From: Megaleporinus macrocephalus
Taxonomy: Eukaryota; Chordata; Actinopteri; Characiformes; Anostomidae
Direction of reading: 5' to 3'
Assembly (NCBI GenBank): GCA_021613375.1
Contig: CM038705.1
Coordinates: 8,259,095 to 8,323,094, forward strand
DNA: 64,000 bases
A model generated the notes under the pieces. The model was not told the origin of the DNA. It searched no databases and was given only the letters and a program-made list of their open reading frames with translations. Shown piece by piece: positions 22,260 through 35,800 of the stretch. The translations under genes were made by a program, and so were the position numbers. The first letter of the stretch is position 1; each line of letters starts with the position of its first letter.

Positions 22260-23528
22260 TTTTTGTGGTTTTTTTTATAATTCTCAGAATGCATCTGTCA
22301 TCCACACAAACTACAATGTTTGCTTGCTTAATCTCTCTAGCAAATTGCTTAGCTACCTTAACAAGTAACCTATGAGGACATTACGGTTAAAATCTAGCCC
22401 TCCTGCCTGAACCAAGTAAACCTTATTCAGTTGACCATCATTCCTCCAGAGCTTCACTGTCAACAGTTATGTCCTAAACCAGATATTTTCATTATGAGTT
22501 GTAGTATCGTCTCTACACTTGGACAAACTTGCTTGCCATTTGACTTGAAGAGCAGTTCACCATTGTGTGATTGGTTGAATTCCGTGTGGCCGCCCCATTT
22601 ATTTTTTGCGTAAAGTTGAAATCTGGTGACCTATTGTTTTCCCACATGCAGCAGCACAAACCATCAAACATTGTGTTGAAATATTTCAGTGATTCTAAGT
22701 TGCAAGTGGACACATACTGTTATACAAAATAACAAAACCAGCTCAGGCTGTTTAATGTTGCTCATTTATTGTTCAAATAGATAGATAATAGTAGATAATT
22801 TATAAAAATGTTCATTGTTCATTCTCCGTAATGCATGATGCAGAGAATGCGATATCCTGATGTCACAAGACAAATTCCAGAGGCATTACCTAAAACTCAA
22901 TGAAATGTTAATGTTTTGGGCTACTTAAGCATTATAATACAAATGGGAATCTAATGTAATGTTTTTTGCTGCTACAGAGCAGCAGCAAAAGTTCAGTGAC
23001 TAGACTGTTAGAAAATTAAGTTATCTTGATATTTTGTTTCTCAATCATTCATTTTAAATGGGATACATGGGCCAGACTTGCACAAAGTTTAGCAGTGAGC
23101 ATGTCATAATAAAGTGTTTGCTGTGGCACTTAAAATGTCTTGGCGTGGCCAATAGGAGAGCAGTAGGCATATCTGACGCTACATGAAAAGCTGATTGCCA
23201 CCCATTTTCGTACCCAATTGATGAGGACTGCCCACACTGCTAGCGGTGTGAAAGCCATGACATGAGCGGCAAGCGTGGTGCTCAACACATTCAGTGTGAA
23301 AAGGCTTCATGAATATTTAATAGGAAATGTAATTAATGACCTACAGTAAAAACGATCCAAGTGTTTGGTGGGTATCTGCAGCCAGTGGGCATTTATTCAA
23401 CGGCACATTACTTTGTCGTTATCTGACTGTTCCAAATGTGGTTCTAGTTTGGGAAAGGAATAGCTGTGAGGATGAAAGAATTAAGCTGAATGAAATGAAG
23501 TCACTCATGTGTATATATGTCTCTCTAG

Positions 23529-23834
23529 CTCTGAGCAGCCATGGACAAGAGTGAACTGGTGCAGAAAGCCAAGCTGGCCGAACAGGCAGAGCGCTATGAC
23601 GATATGGCCGCCGCCATGAAGGCCGTCACAGAGGGTGACGTGGAGTTGTCCAACGAGGAGCGTAACCTGCTCTCTGTGGCCTACAAGAATGTGGTGGGTG
23701 CCCGCCGGTCTTCTTGGAGGGTGGTCTCCAGCATCGAGCAGAAGACCGAGGGCAGTGACAAGAAGCAGCAGATGGCCAAGGAGTACCGGGAAAAGATTGA
23801 GAAAGAGTTGAAGGAGATCTGTAACGATGTGCTG
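23529..23834 (+). CDS. ywhab: ywhab exon 2 (first coding exon)
   Basis: Acceptor TCTCTCTAG ends at 23528; 12 nt of 5' UTR precede the ATG at 23541. The exon codes residues 1-98, helices A-D, including Lys49, Arg56 and Ser58. Donor GTAAGG at 23835, phase 0. Confidence 0.95.
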
Positions 23835-26800
23835 GTAAGGACCTTAAATTTGCTGTACACACTTATTTGTATGTAACCCCCTTTGGACGGCAAGATGTTT
23901 GGATGCCTACCACGTTACTGCTGAGACCCTAGTTGTTTTCCTAGTTTATTTTCTCTTCATACTGGGAATGTTTTTGTAATTCCGCCATTCTGAAAATGTC
24001 TGTACACCACAATTTGATTAGGTCCAAAAGAAGACAGACAGTGCACAGTCATCACCCCGGTTCCCTCAGCCTAAAGGTTGGTGCGTAATGTAGAATGATA
24101 ATCCTGATAAGTCTCCCCTGCTTACTGTAATTGGGCGTCATGAGTAGGGACCTCCTTCAGCCAAGCCTATTAGTCCAGCCCTGATCTCATTTGTCCCATC
24201 TCAAGGCACAGGTGTCCTCACTGTGGGACAAGTGTCGCAAGTGAAAGCACTCTGTGGTTGAGGACGCAGACAGATTTAAGATGGTGGCTCCCGTGGCTAA
24301 TACAAATAATGGTTAGTTGGTCTCATTTGTATGTGTACATCAAAATCTCCCTAAATATATTCTGTAATAGTAGTAAAGATTTATCACTGCACGGTTCAGT
24401 AGTTTGTATTAGGCAATGTTAAAACCGGTTTGAAAGAGGGGATGTGATTCAGATTTTTTTGTTGCATGGATAAAAACTATGACCAGTTTCGCCAGCCCCC
24501 CTTACAGTAAACTTTCATTAAGTTCCTGTCAGTTTCTGGTTGGGCAGAAAATCTCTAAATTTTTACTTAGTTTCAACTAGATTTGTTTGAGTGTAGTAAA
24601 GAAAAGCAATTTAGTTAGCAATAGTGCAAACTCTCTTAAACATAATGTATGTGGTAGTGTGTTATTAGCCTGTAGGCCAACATGACCTTGTGATTACAAA
24701 AAATTGTATAGTTAAAAACAGGCCACCACTTTGGTGAATTCCACCAAGAATATTTAACATTGAGAAAGAACAATAAGGGCTGTTACTATTGATTATTCTA
24801 GTAATCTGATTATTGTTGTTAAAAAATAAATAAACAAACAAACAAATAAATAAATAAATAAAATAAAGGCAAATGACTCTAAAATGCTTATTAATGGGTC
24901 CATAAACTCTACTGTAAGAGAGACCAGTGCACAAATGTAAAATAGACTAATATATATAATATTAATAATAATAATAATAATAATAATATATAGACTAATT
25001 ACTGCTGATTCATGATGAAACATGTAATCTATGTTTTAAATCCCGACAGCCCTCACTAATGTGAGAAAATTGCTTGTTGAGTACATGTTCCTCATCTACA
25101 TAGGCTTTGGATCTATTGTTATAGGTTATGTAGAAGTTTCTAAAACCTCAAGAATGTGTGGCAGTGATGAGAAAAGGAATTCTTTAAAGACATTTTACCT
25201 ACTTTTAAAAACAGCCTTGTCAGTGGTGAAAAGCACTTATCAGCAGTGGTAGAACTAGCGCCACAACTGCCCCAGGACCAGCTCAGAGTCAGAGCTGGGA
25301 AAACGCCAGCGGTAATGACAGTGCTAGCATTCCTTTTGTCAGTCGTTACCAAGCAATATTTTCTTCAATTTTTCTTCAAATGTCTTCGTTTTGTTCACAT
25401 ATCAAATGTTAAAGCCCATTTTATACCAGATGCAACTGCGGTGCACGGCACGCACAATACTCTCAACGTTTCTTTTCAGGCTGGCTGCAACGCGCCAGCA
25501 GCTTCCAGGCAGAAACTGTAAAGAAATGCGACTTTCCGTAGGTTAATGCTGTGAGCCCACATGCATCTCCTCCTCTTCATGTAGCTGTTAATCACAGGGT
25601 GAGAAAGCTCTCTGCAGCAAGTCAGGTTGTTTTATGATATAGAAGCTGCTTTTGCCGCACGATGTGACTACTAGCTTTATATTGCTGAAATCTGATTGGC
25701 TGATCCATGTTTGTAGCTGTTGTAAAATATGTATATGCACACGCATGAGCATGCTGAGTTCTGTATTAGTGTACGAAGATATTTCTTATATGGACTGAAC
25801 TGTCTACTGAACACAGTTCTGATAAGTAGGACCAGGCATATGTGTGAATGGCCCAATGTGGTCAAATTACCACAATATGAAAATTAAAAATCAATATATA
25901 TACTATATTAAGCAAGTTGGAAACTTGTGTAGGTCTGAACCTGCTAAAGTGGTTGAGGTTATTCTGGCCCTTTTACCCACATCTCATTAAATAGTGATTT
26001 GTTTCCTTCTGCAGGCTGACAGGTAACTGCATTACTGACTTCATAGACAGCTTGTGCTTAACGTTGCCGTTCTGGTTGTTGCACAACGAGCTTTTCTGGC
26101 TTGTCAGCTAGCATTCGATTCTCGTCAATCTTTAGATCAGCCAGGGGTCAGTCTACCAATCGGGTCTGCTTACAAGATCAGACCTCTTTTTAAGCAACAC
26201 TGTACTTTTACTGCTATAGCCAAAAATTGACAGTAATCTTGGGGTGAAAAGAGCTATTAGTATTTTAGCAGCTGCCCAGAAAAGCAAGTACAGACGCTGT
26301 ATAATGAGTTTGGGAGGTGAAAGATCTCTTTAGAGCAGGAGATTGACTGTGTGCCACTGTGTACTAAAATCTAAAGTCTAACTAATCTAACTGAAGTCTT
26401 TATTGGCCCTCATATTTGGGGCTGAGGGTTAATATTAAGCGGTTACCACAGATTTATTGGTATGGTTGAAATTCCCATTGACAGCAACAGTACGACAAAT
26501 GTTTAATCAAATTACATAATTCAAATGTATATGAAAAACGTGTTCACATAACCAGTGCGAATACGCATTGTAATGAAGAGACGTGGCCCCATCGCCCCAT
26601 AACTGTTCTACCGTCCTAGTTACAGCGGTGCCCTCCCAAGCTATGCTGTTCCCAAAGTTTTTGCTAATATTATTGTCCCTCTGACATTCACACAAGCAGC
26701 TACCCCAACCTCACTTCAGCTCCTCCACCCTTTTCTTTCTCATGTGCTTTTAAAACAGCTAAAGGAGATATTCCTGCGCAGATTAGATATAAGATAATCC

Positions 26801-29800
26801 ACTTGCATAAGAAAGGGGGGAAACCCAAGAGTTTTCAAAACTGGAGTCAAAAATACAGAAAATGGGACACGTACAAAAACTGGTAGACCACGAAGACAGT
26901 CCTCATCAGATAAACAGCACTTAAAGCTTTCATCTTTGAGAAGGAGGAGAAAATCAAACTCTACTCTTGCTTTCTTTAATGTGTTTCTGTCTATCCTGAC
27001 ACTGTAAGAAGGCAAACCAGTGCTATTAGACTAAAAGCATGTGTAGCTGTCACCACTTTTGACTAGAACACTAGAAGTGGAGGTTCTATTTGTGGGCCAA
27101 GATATCTGTAATTGGTTTAATAATAATGGATAATTTGGCATTTTTGAGCAAGTATTAGTAAACCTGTTCAACTCCGTTGACACGCTTAAGTACATGTCAC
27201 AGTATGTTCTAGCACAATTTTTATTTATTTAACCTTTATTTAACCAGGAGATACCTCATCTACTTTGACATTTTCTTGTTGTTTATTTGCAGCTATAGAA
27301 CAGTAGCTGTTGACTACTCTGCTGTTCAAACACTGTTGACAAACATAGGCTTGAATATTTGCAGAATCTGTTAACATGCATTCTCAGGTGATATTTAACT
27401 TTTTACAGAATGTGGAATGTTTTGAAGGTTGAAAATGGGTTATATGGAAAAGATAGTGAAATATTTCACAATTAATTTAAGCTGAATCAATCTTCACATT
27501 CTCATGTTACCATGTGGCATTTGTAGGTGAGGATCTTGGTGTGTTTGGCTTGTATTTGAACCAGATGGGAGTGCTGGTGCACGTGACTTCAAGGCTCAAG
27601 GTTAAATGTCATTACTGATGGTTATCCATATCCAGAGGACCAGAATATACATACTTGTTTTTCCCAATGGGGATTTTGTTTTAAAAATTAATACAAGCAA
27701 TTAATACCAGCATAATGCTGATTTCTGTTAAGACCACAAACAAGAAAACAACATGCGGTTATATATGCAACAATCAATGTTAAGGGCTTATTTAATGTTT
27801 CTGCCTAGAATGCCTTCAAAATGCATAAAAAATAAATGATAAATAATAGTAAAATGGTTCATAATCATTAGTGGGGAACTTTCACATCCTGTGGATTTCA
27901 TCATGCTTGTATTTAAATTACAGATATTGTTGAAACACACTTGTTGTATTGTTGGTTTGGCCTTCGGTATTGAATTTACCATTATCATCAAGGGTGGTTT
28001 TTCCTCCACTGTGTTTAGACCTTTACAGCCCAAGCTTTTACCTTTACAGTCCTAACATGGAAAGTTACGGTGTCCACTGTTAGCTATGCTTCTAAATAGA
28101 TTTAACTTTGTGTTCTACGTGATTGTGCTTCTCCTTGATGAACGCTTTTGTTGAAATTAGTTGACAGATTTTGTGACCTTAGCCACTCTACAGTTGAAGA
28201 GTGCCAAAGATATTTACTTCTTTCGTGAGCTTTTAAATATCATTCCATAGAACACGTTTGATAATTGTGTTTATTTCCCTACTTCCGGAATCTGTGTTTG
28301 TAGATAAACCAATATACATATCATACGGTGTGCTGAGACCATCATATACACAGTGGTTTTGTTTCATCATACCTTTACAGCCAAACATGAATGAGGCAAC
28401 CTGAAGCGTTATGACTATATAGGCAGTAGGTTTCGAGTTGTGCCTGTAGGCTGGGAGACTCGCACCTGTAATTCTTTTATCACAGTAGCTGAGCCCCTCA
28501 AGCCTGGAACACCAAACTCTCTATGAAGCAACTAAATAATGTACCATTGTACGCTTTCTATGGTTTTGCTAATTTATGACTACACTGAGCAGAAAAATGA
28601 CGATATCATGGTGTAAAAATATGCTTTCAAATTCAAAATGTATCTACAAGTTGGACTCTCACATTCCACATTAATTCATAATTTGTATTTATGGTTATTT
28701 GTTTTAGAAGTGAATGGTGATGTGGGAGTTTGGACAATTTATCTAGTACATATTTAAGCTTTTCTCTGTTTTGCTGAATACAAGAAAATATGAGGATCTT
28801 TGGGGGCTGGATACAGACTTAAAAAGGTTTTGAGTTAGGTTTTGTGAAGTAGGTCTACTGGCTGTTACAGGCTCAGGTTAAGGCTTGCTGGGTTGAAACT
28901 GGTGGACTAAGCCTGAAACTTGGTTGTTGTCGTTGTCCTACACCTTCCACATTTGAATACTTCTTGCGAAGACCGGCTCATTCATTGCTTGTCTTTGAAT
29001 TGCTCTTAAATGGCAAAAAGGACTCAAGGCTGTACAGCGAGTACTGTAACATAGCCTTTAGCATAGAATGGTGCGGGAGGGAGTTCGTTTTGTCAACCAA
29101 TAATTGTCTCTCTGTGGAACCAAAGCTCATTTCATGAATCGGCCATCTCCTGTATCACATTGCTCCCAGAGTGCGCTGGACAGCTGTGTCATTGGAACAT
29201 CACTGGCATGTGACATTACGTAATTATGGCTCTCGCATCCTTTTGCTGGTGTGTCAATAAGCAGCTAGGTTTGGTGGGGGTCTTGGATGCAGTGTGAACC
29301 TGCATATTAAGGCCAATCCCATTGACCACTAGACAGGTTGTCCAGTTGTAGCTTACGTGTAAACTTGGCGTTATAAACTGCAGCAGGTTTTCTTCGCTAA
29401 AGTAGCTTGTGTTGCTTAGCGTAGCAAAGTCCCTGGTCACACAGCCAGTCCTGTAGTGTGGCAGCAATCAGGCCAGCAGAGCTGTGAACAAGCTCACTGA
29501 CCTACTTCTAGTAGCAAGAGTGCACACAGACAAGTCCATTTTTCCCATCCTCCCCTCTTTCCCCTCCCACCGCCTGCAACAGAAAGGAGGTCTCGGAAGC
29601 ATCTGTGAAGCTGCAGTCTGCTCTTAGGCCTCCGAAGCCTCAAAGACGAGGCAAGGTTGTTTTCTAGAAGAGCCACAGGTGGACGGTATCGAAATAACTC
29701 TGCAGGAATTAAAACTGAGATGTCATGCTGGAGTATGAAATTTATATAATAATGTTGTGTAATAGTTTTCTTTTAGTTTTATTTTTTATAGTCAATGTTT

Positions 29801-32800
29801 GAATAGTTACAAAAGGTTTTAAATCGAATAGTAGGTTAGGATGTTTGTTTATGTGCAAATTAGCTATCCTAATGTCACTTATCATATTTATAGGCTGTTA
29901 TGTTTTTGAACTCAAAAATGGTTCCTTAGTTGGTGGAAAGTGAATGAAAACAAATGTTATGACTAGAACGGCTAGCAAGAGTCTGCTTCTAGGTGGTAGT
30001 TGAGTTGCAGATATTGTTGTAATGGTAATTTTGTCATTTGTTGCCTAATCTACTGGTAGTTGTACCTGTGCTGTCAGTGTACAAGGCTGATTTGAAACTG
30101 GCTTCATGCTCAACTTGATCTAGAATGTATCGACATGTTAACGTTTCTCGCAGAATTATAGTCTATACTAGTTGTTGTTCATGTAAAGCCTGGTAACTTA
30201 TTCAGTAACGAGAATGTTCATGTTCTGTTTGGTTAGCATGAGCTTAAAAAGCTAAAGATTACTGTCATCTTACTACTTCAGCATTCTGTTCACTGTAATT
30301 GCTAAAGTTTGGGATGATAAAGGAATAAGACAGGTGAGCTTTTAGTAAGGCTTTTAGGAACGGTACAAATATGAATTATATAAAAAGGGTGAAAAAAAAA
30401 GAATTTTTTTTTTCTATAAAGTTACCAGAGACCACCAAGACCACCTGTGATTTGTACAATGATTTATCGGCTATGGGTGTGATATCTCTATATTTTTCTT
30501 CTTTTTCTTGTACCCATGAGCAGTCTTTATCGTACGATCTAAAACTCCAGTCCAGTTCATTTCCAGCCACAGCACTGCAACAGACTGGCACATTGCCGTG
30601 CAGCACCACAGGAAAAAGCCCATCAGAAACAGTAGTGTTTCAAGTTTTTAGGTATAACTGGATGTAATTTTAATAAACTGTCCTCAAAAATGAACTGACT
30701 AATTGAACAGTAAAGGTGACAGTTTTTTTTTTCAACTCAATTATACAGACAGTGGGTAGCAGCTCATTCTGCTAAAGAAAAAGGCCATGACTGACTTGCA
30801 TTGGAGATCTGCACCAGTGCTGTGTGAAGGAGTTCAAGGTTCAGCCTGGAGCTTCATAAATGAGTGAAAGTGGTGTGAAAAAGGCTTTGACCCGAAGTGC
30901 TACTACACTCGGCTATAACCTTTGAATAACCCAACCAGCTTGCATTGTTGTTCTTACTGAGTAATAAGGCTTATCATGTAATGAGTCTGAGATTTGTAGA
31001 GGTTATGTAGCATTTTAAAAAAGCATAAAAAGTTAAAGCATAAAAATTCAGATAATAAAAAACATGCTCCAATGCAGTTATAACTGATTTCCAGAGTGAC
31101 TCTAGGCTAAAGGGCTGTTAACACGTTAGTCACCAGTAAACCTACACCAGAAGGAGCTCATGAATGCATGAACAGTAATATCATTTCAAAAGACATCATT
31201 CAGTATTATTACTTTGATTTTCATTTAAAGTAAATATTTAAAAATGTTTCTTTGCAACATTTATTTTTAAACTAAAATATATTGTACTAATACTTGTTAG
31301 AGACTTGTGGCGTTCACTATAGTGCAACATTGGCAACATTGGCATAATCTAGGCTAAAATAATTAGATATGATACCAAAACAGTTAAATAAAAAGTCAAA
31401 ATGATATGAAGAGAATTATATTCTATATTATGTTTTTTTTTTTTTTTTTTTGCCTCACAATATTAAAACCCATAGCAGCCATTACCAAGATCGAGGGGAT
31501 GATGCCATCTTGATGGCCGGTACCTTTTTGCTGATCTTAAGCAGCAAATCCAGATGACTCTAGTGTATAGCTTATGGTATAGTTCCTTTTAAATTATCCA
31601 ATGTTTCCTATTAATTCCAATAAATTCCCCTAAATTCCCGAAGTTCCCAAAATTTCCACGGAAGGTTTAGGTTTCAGAATGTTTCCCTGAAATATTCAGT
31701 GACCAGAAAAACTGCTAGGAGTTTTGTGAGGGAAGATTGTGTTATAAAAGCAGTGTTACACAAATGTTATGATGTAGTATTTGGATTTTTGATAACAGTA
31801 TTTTAATTTTGTGTCCTTGCAATCGTCTCTTTTGTCCGATACACTATATAGGGGCAAATGTCTGCACCCCACAGAGAAAAAGTTTGCGTCAGTTCGCATG
31901 CACACTTATTGCATAGCACAGAGTTGCCAGTGCACATGTAAGTGTCCTTTAAGTGTCTACAGCTACTTTTAGTGTTGGTTTGTTTCCCATTTCCTTTCTG
32001 GAAACAGGCGTGTTTGTTTATTAGCAAATTCCTAACCTATTAATTCATTCTCTCTCTCTCTCTCTCTCGCTCTCTCTCGCAGGTTCTTCTGGACAAGTAC
32101 CTGATCCCCAAGGCCACTCCAGCCGAAAGCAAAGTTTTCTACCTGAAAATGAAAGGAGATTACTACCGATATTTAGCCGAAGTAGCCGTGGGAGAGGAGA
32201 AAGCAGGTAAGTCACTCATTCACTCTGTGATCTCACTCAATGAAGCGGAGGGGGTTTAGGTTTTATTACGTGGGAAGGGCTGGGGACAAGACGATGTGTC
32301 ATAATCCGGGTCGACACCTTCAGGAACTGCCGTCAGAGTTAAATCTGGCTAAAGGAAATGTAACGTGTATTCTGTATAGGCTTGTCTGGATGGCTCGTAA
32401 CATTCTTAATAGCCTTCTGTCATTTTGAGGCTTCTATTTCTGGAAGTCTCTGAAAGCACACCTATTGACATTGCAAATTATGTGACCCATCCACTCCTAG
32501 AACAAGAAGAACCACACCCCTTCTGTTTGTCTTGCTCTCTGTAGCCCTCAGTATGAAGTAGCGCTGTTGAGTGAGGACCTTGCTGTCCTACACATGGATG
32601 GAAATGCTTACTTGCTTGCCGTGGCTGAGTTGAGCTTGAGGTCATGGAAATTCTGTAATGGCTTCCTGTAAATGGAACGAAACTATTAAACCATGTTAAG
32701 AGCGGATAGCGATTGATTCTGCCGAAGTGGCCGTGTACAACTCGCGAACACATCCTCTACAACTCTGAGACCAAGATGTAGTCATTTCCTGTTTCCGGAG

Positions 32801-35800
32801 CACATGCAGTGCAATCAAATAATTAATAAGCTTTGTTTGTTTATGCAATGGAAGGAGGATTCGAGGTCCAGTAGGCTTGTCAGTCAGTGTTTTGGTACAG
32901 TTCTAGAATGGTTTTGTGAACATGGTTTTATTCTTGTTTCTGGACTCTATAACTTAATTTCCTTACGCTTGAACTGATTTTGACTTAGAGCCAAACGTAA
33001 GAGGAAATGATGAGGTACACGATTTTTCTTTTTAAGGCTAAGGCCCATTCATAAAAGGAAATGAACTTCTCAATGAATCACTTACTTGTTTACACTCCCA
33101 AGTTGAGTTAAAAAATTGGCCTCAAATGAGCTTATGCTCCATCATCTGCCTGTTAAAGAGGTAGTAAATAAACAGGTTTAATAGGTAGGTATAGATTTCC
33201 TCTTATTGGGGCTATGGGTAACATGTGAATGCAGCTTGATATAGAACTGAATTGTTTTTAGGGGTGTAACTATTACTTGATATAATGTGACGCAATGAAA
33301 AAAAATATATATAAATTGGCTGTGACTAGTTGGACGTGTGTATAATGGTGCTTATATGAAATTGTACATGAGGGAGCTCCTGTAGTAGGAAACATGCTCT
33401 TAAATGTTGTTGTTGCGTTATAGTCTAGTTAGTCTTTGCTTTGTATTAAATGATCAGTGAATCTGTAGAAATGGTAGTAGGAACAAATACCATTAACTTC
33501 CATTAACTTTTGAGTTGAATACTTAATTCCTTCTCCTGTAAAGACACAAGAGTCTTGTTTTGATGCTGGTTTTATTTATGTATTGAAAAGCTACTCTTGG
33601 TTTATTATTGTTTAGTAAAGCATTTTATTTTGTTACTTAGCTTTCATTCTAAATTCTGATTTTTCTTGATTAGCCTCAAATTTAGTTTTGCATTTCTAAA
33701 TGTAATCAGTAGTAAGAGCCCTACATCTGCAAGACAGGTCTTTGTGAGAATGAAGAGTCTCAGAGTCACGATGTGCATAACAGGAAGACGTCTGTGACTG
33801 CCATCCTGTGTCGAGGCTCGCGGGGCATTGCTGTAGGAACATGGCAGGGTTGGGGGAGGGGAGTGGTGAGAAAACTTACTATGCAAGATGAATGAGAGTC
33901 TGCTTGTGAGGGCTGGGCGTTTTGGGCAGTAGTGCTATATGAATATATGCATTCTCAATGGCTTGAGTATCACCATAAGAAAATGATGTACTGTCAAAAA
34001 CAAGTGAAAAACAAACACTGTTTGTCTTGTGCACTTTATTTAAAGTTGGTAATCTAACAAACTAAATTTAATTCATGACAAAGTTCTGTCAGTTCTGTCA
34101 TTAAATCACATTACTCTTCTTTGGTGCTCAGTGAAATTTCCAGCAGTAGTGACTACATGTATTAGCAGTTGTAATTTTTGGAGAGATATGGAGATCTCTC
34201 TGGTGGAAATATGTCATATGCATCTATAATAATATCATTTTGTGAATCAGTCTGTATTTTAGTGTCTTCTTTTTTCAGTAATGCTGCTTATTCAGGTTTT
34301 ACCAAAGAATATTAATATTAGTGTTGCTTTGATGCAATATGAAATTCTAGTGTATAAAAACACAACATGATGATTATTTACACACAAAAAAAGTTAAAAA
34401 AGTTTGTCACTGGTTACAAATACAAAATGAAGGCCAGCCAGCTTCCATCACATTTTGCATGTACTAAATATGAAGTGAATGTGCTGTAGTGTTAATCAGC
34501 AGCATGTCAAATCTTAAAATTTGTGACTGTATTATTAGTTAAAACCTAAAGTTTAAGGGGTTTCAAAATCAGATAAGGTCAAATAAATCGTTTTATCCCT
34601 AGATGTGTTTTGTTTGTTGAGTTTTGTTTCTTGTCATGTGATGACAGTGCAAAGTGCGAGAACATTAGCATCGGAGATCACAGTCAGAGGCTGGTCAGTC
34701 CGCTGCTCTGTCTGGCAGTAGGGGAAGTTCCGCTAGGCATAGTCTCCATTGTGTGGAACAGGCAGTCTATTGTATTCCCTGGGGTGAGGGAAAAATGAAC
34801 CCCCTCATTCTTTCACCCTTCCTTTATCTTTGTTATTGCTTAGACTGTACAGCTCTTGTTATACAACCGTTCAGTTACATTTCTGTGATGTTATAAAAGT
34901 TAAAAACTGGAACATTTCCTGATGTGTTGATGAGGTAATCCAGTGTTTTCCTTAGATTTAAAATACACACAGTGGTACTGGGCAAGGGCCCAGGCTTAAA
35001 GGCATAAACAAGTAATCAGAATCCTAACTTGAATGTATATATATTTTAAGAAAAATTGATTACACTCTATTATTGTTGTTGTTATTGTTGTTGTTAATAA
35101 TAATAATAATAATAGTGATATAGAATACAAAATAATACACTGCACTATTTTTTTATATACAAAACTATGCATGTATGTCAAATGTCAATCCTGTATTCAC
35201 ATGCCAGTTACGTACTTTACTGCTGACTGATGTAATGACCAAAGCACTAAGTTATAAACATTAATACTTATGACATTGTATGTTTTAAGTCAATACTTCA
35301 CTGATTCTGCTGATTTTGTAGTCCTGCTTATGCTTACACTAATTTGCTATCTGTATAGCTAATAAGTTAAATCCTCAGAGATTCAGTAGTTGTTTAGATT
35401 GTCTTTAGGCTGTTTATGATGAAATAGTGTCTGAAAAAGAACACCTAAGTGGAAATGGTTTGCTTTTTTGCTCTTTAAAAGAACTGTACACAGGTATGTT
35501 CCGGTTATCACACACTTTTTAAGATTTAGTCTGTGATTACGTCACCGCTTGGCTATGTAAGAAAACAAGTTTTCCAAGCATGTACTCTGGCATTTCCTAT
35601 TTACTCCCATGTACTCACTCAGAGACTCTGGTCTTCCTGATCGCACCCGTCACGCTTTTCAGACCGAAGCTTCCCGTCTTTCCCTGGGGGAGGGTCTCTG
35701 TCCGAGCTCAGAGTCCTTCCACTCTTAGTGAGGCTTCTTCTTGAAATATTTCTCAGCACTCATATGATATTTAAATATTAGCTGAGTCATTACAGTGTAA

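Noticed and set aside
23626..23893. Minus-strand frames opposite ywhab exon 2
   Set aside because: Shadows of the 14-3-3 coding exon.
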